From UBA10427 sp003500135 (GTDB lineage Bacteria > Bacteroidota > Bacteroidia > Cytophagales > Cyclobacteriaceae): a stretch of 25,755 nucleotides of DNA. The notes beneath the pieces are model-generated. The model worked only from the letters and a program-made list of their open reading frames with translations. It was not told the origin of the DNA and searched no databases. This document shows, one piece after another, positions 15,529 to 22,063 of this stretch. Where the stretch lies: the NCBI GenBank assembly GCA_963966275.1, contig CAWZYQ010000043.1, positions 1 to 25,755 of the forward strand, given 5' to 3'. A program made the position numbers and the translations under genes. The first letter of the stretch is position 1, and each line of letters opens with the position of its first letter.

Positions 15529-17604
15529 ATGTACCGAAGATATTTCATATTAGCTGCATATTTTTTACTCGGCAGCTGGGTCCATGCACAAGTAAGCGAA
15601 GACCAGAAGCAACAGGCAAGAGACCTCGTTGCCATAGCGAACGAGGCTTATTTCAAGTTGAAGGTTATTATTGTAGCCAACGAACAGTATGCAGCTGCTG
15701 CAGAACTGGACCCGGAAAACGTAGAAGCAAACTTCATGGCGGGCCTCACTTTTCTTGAAACCAATAACAAATCACTTTCAACGAAATACTTGCTCAGGGT
15801 TTATGAAATAGATCCGGAATACCGGTTTGACATTTTGTATATGATTGGTAATGGCTTTCAATATGGGCTTGAGTTTGAAAAGGCAATAGAGTATTACGAT
15901 ATGTACCTCGAAAAACTTGAGCGATATCCGAATAAAGGTGGAGGCGACATTGCAGATGCTGATGCGGTTGTTCGTAAAATTTCGGAGTGTGAAAATGGAA
16001 TCCGGTTCGTAAACAACCCCCAAAATTATGTGATTGAAAATGTGGGGGGATATGTGAATTCGGAGTGGGATGACTTTGCCCCTGTATTGAATGCGAATGA
16101 AGACATGATGGTATTCACTACCCGGCGTCAGGATGGCAACCTGAATCCTGATGTTTTTGACGACTTGCTCTATTTCGAGGATATCTTCATTTCCACAAAA
16201 TCAAATGGCGAATGGAGCTATGCACAAAATATTGGCGAAACTGTTAATAGTCCATTTCACGATTCTAACCTGGCCCTTTCTGCTGACGGTACCCAGCTAT
16301 TTATTTACAAAAGTGATAATGGTGGTGATATTTATGTTTCTGAATTAGATGGGAACGGAGCCTGGCAAACACCCGCCCCTTTGAACAATAACATTAACAG
16401 CTCATTTTCTGAAAATTCGGTATCGCTATCTCCCGATGGAAACACCTTATTCTTCTCCAGCGACCGTCCAAATAGCGTGGGTCAACTGGACATATTTTAT
16501 TCTCAAAGGAATAGTAAAGGGGAATGGGGTGTAGCAAGAAGCGTAGGCGAAAGCATTAACACACCATTTGATGAAGATGGCCCTTTTATTGATTACGATG
16601 GAAAAACCCTGTATTTCAGTAGTAAGGGCCATAATGGTATGGGTGGTTACGATATATATAAATCTGTATATGACAGCCTGAGCGAAACCTGGTCTGAGCC
16701 TGTTAATCTGGGTTATCCTATGAATACACCAGATAATGATGTCTATTTCGTAAGTACGCCAGACGGGCAGCGAGGATATTATGCATCTGCACGTGAGGGA
16801 GGCCTCGGCTTTACTGATATATACCATATACATCTGGCAGAAATTAACCTGGAGGGAAAAGACCTGGAAGTAAGCAATGAAAAACCTGAATCTGCTGAAA
16901 TCAATAATGTAGCAGTAGTTGAAGATCCGGGACCAGAGCCGGAGCCCGGGCCAGTAAGACCAATATTAAAGCCGGTTCGCTTGCTCGTCAGAGTGATTGA
17001 CGGTGAAAGCGGTGACCTTGTAAATGCCAACATTTCCTTAAGAGCCCCTAATAACAGTTTTGTTCCAGTAGAAAAAAGAGATAATGGCGTATTTGAAATG
17101 AGTATGATGCCGGAAGCCGCTGCTAATTATAAATTGTCAGTTGAAAAAAGGGGATACATGTTCAATAACCAGAATATCCTTGTTCCGGCTGCAGCAGAAA
17201 CACCCAACACGATTCGACAAACTGTGACGATCAATCCTGTAAGGTCAGGTTCCAAGGTGATTCTACGAAATGTTTATTTCAATTTTGGCAGCGCTTATCT
17301 GAAACCCGAATCAAAAGAAGAGCTACAACAAGTGAAGCGTATGTTGGAAGAAAATCCAACATACTTTGCCGAACTATCAGGTCATACCGATAATATTGGA
17401 GATCCCTCCGTCAACAAACAGCTATCCCTTAAAAGGGCACAAGCCGTTGTAAACTGGTTGATCCAGAACGGAATAAGTGAAGGAAGGCTTTTTGCCGAAG
17501 GATACGGTGAAGAAAGACCAATAGCTTCCAATGACGATGAAAAAGACGGTCGTGAGTTGAACCGACGGGTTGAATTTAAATTACTTAAGCTCAAAACGGA
17601 GTAG
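15529..17604 (+). CDS. PorE-like protein: TPR, PD40 propeller, regulatory-like domain, OmpA
   Basis: A 691-aa envelope protein with the domain order of PorE, the peptidoglycan-binding type IX secretion protein of Porphyromonas. It has a signal peptide (to about residue 21, VHAQ), TPR-like helices (about 22-150) and a PD40 propeller (about 160-440). A Pro/Glu-rich linker follows at about 465-478, then a carboxypeptidase-regulatory-like domain (about 485-570). The OmpA C-terminal domain is at about 580-690. In the OmpA part D621 (in GHTDNIG) and R679/R680 (in NRRVEF) are the residues that bind diaminopimelate. An in-frame TTG lies directly before the ATG at 15529; the ATG was chosen. True PorE and the many related paralogs cannot be told apart without a tree, so no symbol is given. 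Confidence 0.87.
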   Translation: MYRRYFILAAYFLLGSWVHAQVSEDQKQQARDLVAIANEAYFKLKVIIVANEQYAAAAELDPENVEANFMAGLTFLETNNKSLSTKYLLRVYEIDPEYRFDILYMIGNGFQYGLEFEKAIEYYDMYLEKLERYPNKGGGDIADADAVVRKISECENGIRFVNNPQNYVIENVGGYVNSEWDDFAPVLNANEDMMVFTTRRQDGNLNPDVFDDLLYFEDIFISTKSNGEWSYAQNIGETVNSPFHDSNLALSADGTQLFIYKSDNGGDIYVSELDGNGAWQTPAPLNNNINSSFSENSVSLSPDGNTLFFSSDRPNSVGQLDIFYSQRNSKGEWGVARSVGESINTPFDEDGPFIDYDGKTLYFSSKGHNGMGGYDIYKSVYDSLSETWSEPVNLGYPMNTPDNDVYFVSTPDGQRGYYASAREGGLGFTDIYHIHLAEINLEGKDLEVSNEKPESAEINNVAVVEDPGPEPEPGPVRPILKPVRLLVRVIDGESGDLVNANISLRAPNNSFVPVEKRDNGVFEMSMMPEAAANYKLSVEKRGYMFNNQNILVPAAAETPNTIRQTVTINPVRSGSKVILRNVYFNFGSAYLKPESKEELQQVKRMLEENPTYFAELSGHTDNIGDPSVNKQLSLKRAQAVVNWLIQNGISEGRLFAEGYGEERPIASNDDEKDGRELNRRVEFKLLKLKTE

Positions 17605-17647
17605 TTTAATTTTTATCAATATCCCGTACAACTTTATTGCAATAGCT

Positions 17648-17655
17648 TACCTTTG
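17648..17655 (+). promoter_or_regulatory. Candidate -7 promoter element of ubiE
   Basis: TACCTTTG is an exact match to the Bacteroidota TAnnTTTG element, 54 bases before the ubiE ATG and after the stop of the PorE-like gene. A small hairpin (TTGGC 17668-17672, GCCAA 17683-17687) would lie in the leader. No clear -33 TTTG is seen. Confidence 0.5.
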
Positions 17656-17709
17656 CAACAAATCACCTTGGCATTGGGTTACGCCAATACATAACACAAA
17701 CATTTAAGA

Positions 17710-18444
17710 ATGAAAAAAGCAGGGGTCGTTCCATATAAAGATCAGCAAGAGGGGAAAAAGGAACAGGTAGCGAATATGTTTAATAAAATCAGTAAGCGTT
17801 ATGACTTGCTGAACCACCTACTAAGCCTTGGGATTGATATTTCCTGGCGAAAAAAGGCCATAAAACAGCTCAGTGAAATCGAACCGCGCTCGTTACTGGA
17901 TGTTGCCACGGGTACCGGAGATTTTGCCATTGAAGCTTTAAAACTAAAGCCTGAAAAAATAGTGGGTGTTGACATATCCGAAGGAATGTTGGAGGTAGGT
18001 CGCCAGAAAATGGATAAAATGGGATATAGCCATATTATTTCCATGGAACTGGGCGATTCTGAAAACCTCCCCTATCGTGAAAGATCTTTCGATGCTACTA
18101 TTGCTGCTTTTGGCGTCCGGAATTTTGAAAATTTGGAAGAAGGATTAAAAGGTATGCACCGTATCTTAAAAAATGGAGGAAAAATAGTTGTTTTGGAATT
18201 TTCCAAACCTAAAACCTTTCCTTTTAAACAATTATATAACTTTTATTTTAAGGCAATATTACCTATTATAGGGCGGTTAATTTCCAAAGACAATTCGGCT
18301 TACACCTATCTTCCAGAATCGGTGCAAGTATTTCCGGATGGTCAGGATTTTTTGAATATTTTACAAAAGAGCGGTTTTTCCGATACAAAATGCATTCCCT
18401 TAACTTTCGGAATTTGTTCAATCTACACAGGTATCAAAAAATAG
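17710..18444 (+). CDS. ubiE: Demethylmenaquinone methyltransferase (MenG/UbiE)
   Basis: SAM-dependent C-methyltransferase that makes menaquinone from demethylmenaquinone, the last step for the respiratory quinone. The 244-aa protein begins with the family signature around FNKISKRYDLLNHLLSLGID.W (24-46). SAM motif I is LDVATGTGD (63-71) and the acidic VDIS lies at 87-90. GDSENLPY and the UbiE/MenG-specific AAFGVRNF (132-139) follow, then GGKIVVLEFSKP. In Bacteroidota, which use menaquinone only, the MenG role is expected rather than ubiquinone synthesis. Its last 55 bases overlap the start of porT in another frame, an arrangement suggesting coupled expression. Confidence 0.95.
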   Translation: MKKAGVVPYKDQQEGKKEQVANMFNKISKRYDLLNHLLSLGIDISWRKKAIKQLSEIEPRSLLDVATGTGDFAIEALKLKPEKIVGVDISEGMLEVGRQKMDKMGYSHIISMELGDSENLPYRERSFDATIAAFGVRNFENLEEGLKGMHRILKNGGKIVVLEFSKPKTFPFKQLYNFYFKAILPIIGRLISKDNSAYTYLPESVQVFPDGQDFLNILQKSGFSDTKCIPLTFGICSIYTGIKK

Positions 18445-19130
18445 TCGCCCTATTTGGGCTGCTATTAGCTTTTAGTGTTCACTCGGCTGAAGCACAGCGT
18501 CAGTTCGCAAAGTACAACCTGCCTTTCTCTGATGACAAATGGCTCCATTACGGGTTTTCAATTGGAATCCATTCTGCTATTTTAGGATTGAAATATTCAG
18601 ATCAATACCCCGGACTCGACTCGCTACACAGCATAAATCCAAGCGCTACAGGCGGGTTTTCCCTGGGTTTTATATCTGACATCAGGTTAGCAGACCAACT
18701 CAATCTGCGATTTTTGCCCAAAGTATCGTTTTACGAATTTCATGTGGATTATTTTTTCACTACCCCAAAAAACGATCTTCAAAAAATAGAGGCGACCTAT
18801 GTGGAGTTCCCCTTGCTTCTAAAGTATAAATCCCAGCGACACAAAAACTTTAGGATGTATATGGTGGGCGGTTTAACGCCCTGGGTAGAAGCCACGGGTA
18901 AAAAGAGAAAGGAGAACTCAGATAATAAGCTTTTGACACAAAACTTTAATCTTGCCGTAGAAGTAGGTTTTGGCGTTGATCTATACTATCCATTATTTAA
19001 ATTTTCTCCTGAAATTAGGTTTTCCAAAGGATTGCTCAACATGTTGAAAAGAGATGAGGATGGCTATCACGAGGGAATTAATACATTGAGCACGAATGTT
19101 ATAAGCCTATATTTCCAATTTTCTGATTAA
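18390..19130 (+). CDS. porT: PorT/SprT-type type IX secretion protein
   Basis: A 246-aa outer-membrane beta-barrel-like protein, very close in length to PorT of Porphyromonas gingivalis, which is required for type IX secretion of adhesins and proteases. The N-terminus has a basic region followed by a hydrophobic core and an AEAQ cleavage site near residue 36. The rest consists of alternating-pattern strands (GFSLGFISDIRLADQLNLRFLPKVSFYE, YVEFPLLLKYKS, MYMVGGLTPW) and ends with a terminal aromatic, QFSD. The only ATG that keeps the signal peptide is at 18390, inside the end of ubiE (55-bp overlap); a TTG at 18414 is the alternative. Placement after ubiE agrees with what I recall of this locus in other Bacteroidota. 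A generic PorT-family outer membrane protein is the main alternative. Confidence 0.82.
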   Translation: MHSLNFRNLFNLHRYQKIVALFGLLLAFSVHSAEAQRQFAKYNLPFSDDKWLHYGFSIGIHSAILGLKYSDQYPGLDSLHSINPSATGGFSLGFISDIRLADQLNLRFLPKVSFYEFHVDYFFTTPKNDLQKIEATYVEFPLLLKYKSQRHKNFRMYMVGGLTPWVEATGKKRKENSDNKLLTQNFNLAVEVGFGVDLYYPLFKFSPEIRFSKGLLNMLKRDEDGYHEGINTLSTNVISLYFQFSD

Positions 19131-19131
19131 T

Positions 19132-19884
19132 ATGAACAAAACAGTTTTGATTACAGGCGCTACTGCTGGAATAGGTAAAGCTACAGCAGAATTGCTGGCT
19201 CAACATAAGTTTAATTTAATCATATGCGGACGTAGAAAAGACAGGTTAGTATCCATGCAAAAAGCGCTGGAGACTTTTGCGAATGTTCATATAGGATCAT
19301 TTGATATTCGGGATAAAGAAGCCGTATCGAAATTTGTGGCATCATTGCCGATACCTTTCAGTAAGATTGATGTTTTGATAAACAATGCCGGAAACGCTCA
19401 TGGTTTGGACGAAATCCATGAGGGCAGTACAGATGACTGGGAAGCCATGATTGACATAAACGTGAAAGGCCTGTTGTATATGTCTCGTGCCGTATCGCCT
19501 CAAATGGTCGAAAGAAAATCAGGCCATATCATCAACATTGGCTCAATTGCAGGGAAAGAACCTTACATGAAAGGCAATGTATATTGTGGCTCTAAACACG
19601 CGGTGGATGCGATTAACCATGGCATGAGAATGGACCTTTTTAAGTACGGAGTGAAAGTATCACAGATCTGTCCGGGTCTGGTAAACACCGAGTTCTCTGA
19701 TGTGAGGTTCAAAGGGGATCATTCGAAATCAGAAGCGGTTTATCAGGGCATGACACCTTTAAAAGCTGAAGATATTGCAGAAATTATTCATTTTGTGATT
19801 ACACGTCCGAAGCATGTCAATATTAGCGATACCATTGTACTTCCTCTTGATCAGGCAGCCTCTACGATGGTTCACCGTCAATAA
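19132..19884 (+). CDS. SDR-family NAD(P)-dependent oxidoreductase (YdfG-like)
   Basis: Classical short-chain dehydrogenase of 250 aa. The cofactor motif is TGATAGIG (8-15), and GRRKDRL (33-39) has basic residues favouring NADP(H). NNAG is at 84-87. The catalytic set is S138 (in NIGSIAG), Y151 and K155 (YCGSK). Its pattern, with TxxGxxxGIG, LINNAGNAHGLDEI and CPGLVNTEFSDVRFKGD, resembles the YdfG group of 3-hydroxy acid/serine dehydrogenases and malonic semialdehyde reductases. It starts one base after the porT stop, so it is probably the third gene of a ubiE-porT-SDR operon. Its 3' end overlaps the oppositely oriented hydrolase gene by 23 bp. Confidence 0.9.
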   Translation: MNKTVLITGATAGIGKATAELLAQHKFNLIICGRRKDRLVSMQKALETFANVHIGSFDIRDKEAVSKFVASLPIPFSKIDVLINNAGNAHGLDEIHEGSTDDWEAMIDINVKGLLYMSRAVSPQMVERKSGHIINIGSIAGKEPYMKGNVYCGSKHAVDAINHGMRMDLFKYGVKVSQICPGLVNTEFSDVRFKGDHSKSEAVYQGMTPLKAEDIAEIIHFVITRPKHVNISDTIVLPLDQAASTMVHRQ

Positions 19885-20524
19885 GGGCTGCTAATTCCGG
19901 CACCAAGCGACCCGGTATTTTATGCCCCCCTTCATATGAATGCCATTGAATAGGAAAGTTCACGGAATGCATAAAATTGCGCATTTCGTTTATTTTTGTT
20001 TCAGGTATAAAATGGTCTGTATTACTTAGATAGATATGTGAGATTTTAGCCTGAAATGTATCGAGATTTTTACTATCAACTATTTCTTTTGCAAAAAACC
20101 CGCCCCAAAGCACTAGTAAATCATGCATTATAGCATTGCGACTAATCCATCTGGTAAGTGTGGAAGCTCCTTGAGAAAAGCCCAGCATGCCAAATTTTAC
20201 CTTATAATTTGCAATAGATCTAAAGCTTTCATAAAGCGCGCTTAAATAAATATCATTGTTTTCGATATCCCGTTGGCGATCGTCACTCGTCATCCAGTTT
20301 GCACCAACTCTGCCCGAGTGACCATCTAAATAAAACTTTGACATACCCTGAGGCGCTACAATTAGATGTCCGGCCTGTTCCAGGTATTTAAATTTTTGAA
20401 TAAAATATTTACCCAACTGGCCGTATCCGTGTAGTACAAACCAAATGACTTTCGTGGATTCATCACATTCCCCGAGTTGATAATACGGGACATCCAAGTT
20501 GAGATTGATGGTGTTCTGGTGCAT
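19862..20524 (-). CDS. Alpha/beta hydrolase, phospholipase/carboxylesterase type
   Basis: Cytoplasmic serine hydrolase of 220 aa related to the YpfH/phospholipase-carboxylesterase group. The oxyanion segment is LHGYGQ (31-36), the nucleophile elbow GFSQG has S117, and the likely acid D170 (SNTDHFIP) and base H201 (GGHKIP) complete the triad. The frame is open further upstream to 20644, but those extra codons would translate the terminator of the preceding gene. The Met at 20524 gives a normal family N-terminus, so I chose it. It starts 27 bases after that terminator, so its promoter or read-through supply is unclear. The substrate is unknown; small esters are likely. Confidence 0.82.
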   Translation of the reverse strand: MHQNTINLNLDVPYYQLGECDESTKVIWFVLHGYGQLGKYFIQKFKYLEQAGHLIVAPQGMSKFYLDGHSGRVGANWMTSDDRQRDIENNDIYLSALYESFRSIANYKVKFGMLGFSQGASTLTRWISRNAIMHDLLVLWGGFFAKEIVDSKNLDTFQAKISHIYLSNTDHFIPETKINEMRNFMHSVNFPIQWHSYEGGHKIPGRLVPELAALIDGEPS

Positions 20525-20543
20525 GTATTCAACATTTTGACAT

Positions 20544-20569
20544 AAAAAAAGCAGGCTCATCAAGCCTGC
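20544..20569 (-). terminator. Rho-independent terminator after the small secreted protein gene
   Basis: On the minus strand GCAGGCT (20569-20563) and AGCCTGC (20557-20551) form a 7-bp GC-rich stem with a 5-nt loop, followed directly by seven T residues. It lies 25 bases after the stop of the 145-aa gene. Confidence 0.9.
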
Positions 20570-20594
20570 CCTTTTGAAATATCTTTTGTTGTGG

Positions 20595-21032
20595 TTATCG
20601 TTTAAATCCAAGCACACTGCCTCCGCAGTAGCTGCTTGATCCATTAAACGTAAAGGTTATATAATAAATACCGGTAGCATTACAAGGATACACGATACCG
20701 GGATAAAATTTGCCATTCTGGTAATTTGTAGATACAATTTGTCGCTTTGAATCATACATGGTAACCACAATGCCATCAGTACCTTCGCCATTAGCACAGA
20801 TATTGATGAAGTATTGGGTGTCTTTACTGAATACATATGAGTATTCAACTTTTTGTCTTGCTCCGCCCTGTCCGTTTATTTTAAAGCTTTTCAGGAAAGT
20901 AAATCCATCAGCCAATTTTGGTACGCATTCTTGTGCCAGAGCATCAGGATTGCATTGGGCTTTCAAATTATCGCCACTGAAAAGCAACATGGCGAAGAAT
21001 ATTAGTCCGATATATTTCATATTTTTTTTCAT
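20595..21032 (-). CDS. Small secreted protein of unknown function
   Basis: A 145-aa exported protein I cannot assign to a named family. The N-terminus is a clear signal peptide (MKKNMKYIGLIFFAMLLFSG) with cleavage probably at LKAQ-C27. The mature part is beta-rich and has five cysteines (C27, C36, C79, C117, C136), suggesting disulfides in the periplasm or outside. Its strands (YSYVFSKDTQYFINIC, GIVVTMYDS, GIYYITFTFNGSSSYCGG) suggest a small beta-sandwich similar in style to pre-peptidase C-terminal domains, but this is only a visual impression. A second Met at 21020 is an alternative start. It sits 13 bp after a lipoprotein gene, so the two are probably an operon, and it ends at a strong terminator. 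Confidence 0.75.
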   Translation of the reverse strand: MKKNMKYIGLIFFAMLLFSGDNLKAQCNPDALAQECVPKLADGFTFLKSFKINGQGGARQKVEYSYVFSKDTQYFINICANGEGTDGIVVTMYDSKRQIVSTNYQNGKFYPGIVYPCNATGIYYITFTFNGSSSYCGGSVLGFKR

Positions 21033-21045
21033 GAGCTAATTTCTT

Positions 21046-21942
21046 TTAAGAGATAATTTTACTTCTGATGGCCTCTACTTCTTTGGTAATGGCTTTTACA
21101 TTTTCCATTGTTATGTTAATCGTAGTGGTACTGTTGTCTTTAATAACTAAAATACCATCTACTTCTTCAAAAGTAGGTTCTGCATAAGTATATACAATTT
21201 CTATTTCTGCAAACACTTGCTCCAATTCCAGAATACCATTATATAGGTCTGAAATATATGGGTCTGAAGTGTAGAAGCTCAAAAGAATTTTAATATTATC
21301 CAGTATGATTTTTTGCTCCCCTATTTTTTCAATCAAGGCCTGGTTCGTAGGATCTTTTTCAGCTATCTTACAAACGATGTGCAGTGCCTCAAGCCAGCCA
21401 CCGGTAAGTAATAACACGCTTAAATTGGCACGCTTGTTTTCTTGAAGGTAGTTGTTAATATTATTAAAATTCTGAGTCGTAATCAAAAGTAAAGAATCCA
21501 GGTTTCTACTATTGGTTGCCAGTCTGCTTATTACGCCAAAGTCAAAAAATTGTCCGATACTCAGATCATCTGCGAGTTCCCGAATCGAATTAAGGTATAA
21601 CAAGGCATCCTGGTTTTGTTCATATATATTGGCATAACCAAGATCAGTACCATATATTCCCAGGTTGAGCGCTTTTTCAAAATTGCTATTGTATTTTGAA
21701 ATGTTTTCCGGGTTATTCAAAATATCAAAATCGTAAGTAGCCCCGGAGTTTTTCAGTAGAAAAGAAATTTCTAATGGAGAAGGTATTTGCTGAATGATAT
21801 CAGCTATTACCTCTTCTGAAATCACCGGCTGAGCCAACGATTTGGTATCCACGCTTTCCATTAGCGCTTGTTCGCTGCTTTTCTTCCCAGAACTACATGC
21901 CCAGAGCGCCAGTATTGAAATGCAAAAAATCAATTTTTTCAT
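21046..21942 (-). CDS. Hypothetical lipoprotein
   Basis: A 298-aa lipoprotein of unknown function. The signal sequence MKKLIFCISILALWAC carries a lipobox-like ending (L-W-A-C16) followed by SSGKK. Trp at -2 is unusual but the pattern is otherwise good. No acidic surface-export signal follows the cysteine, so a periplasm-facing location is more likely. The mature part is mainly helical (residues about 40-270) with many Asn, Leu and Ile. It contains a repeated style of helix (LNLGIYGTDLGYANIYEQNQDALLYLNSIRELADDL), which gives the look of an all-alpha bundle. It heads a two-gene unit with the small secreted protein. A TAGTTTTG element lies 30 bases upstream of its ATG. Confidence 0.75.
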   Translation of the reverse strand: MKKLIFCISILALWACSSGKKSSEQALMESVDTKSLAQPVISEEVIADIIQQIPSPLEISFLLKNSGATYDFDILNNPENISKYNSNFEKALNLGIYGTDLGYANIYEQNQDALLYLNSIRELADDLSIGQFFDFGVISRLATNSRNLDSLLLITTQNFNNINNYLQENKRANLSVLLLTGGWLEALHIVCKIAEKDPTNQALIEKIGEQKIILDNIKILLSFYTSDPYISDLYNGILELEQVFAEIEIVYTYAEPTFEEVDGILVIKDNSTTTINITMENVKAITKEVEAIRSKIIS

Positions 21943-21971
21943 TCGTTTTCAGTGTTTTATGTGTCTCAGTT

Positions 21972-21979
21972 CAAAACTA
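21972..21979 (-). promoter_or_regulatory. Candidate -7 promoter element of the lipoprotein gene
   Basis: TAGTTTTG on the minus strand fits the TAnnTTTG consensus and ends 30 bases upstream of the ATG at 21942. The -33 element is not evident. Confidence 0.4.
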
Positions 21980-22063
21980 ATAAAAAATGCGGTTTAAGAT
22001 GTTATTGCATCCTTTATACTATATACCTAATTTTAATCTTTTAACAAAAAAGCAATACCAATT

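Noticed and set aside
17668..17687. Small hairpin before ubiE as terminator of the PorE-like gene
   Set aside because: The stem is only 5 bp and no T tract follows; it also lies downstream of the probable ubiE promoter.
20525..20644. N-terminal extension of the hydrolase frame (40 extra residues)
   Set aside because: It would overlap the end of the secreted protein gene and translate through a strong terminator hairpin; the Met at 20524 gives a normal family N-terminus.
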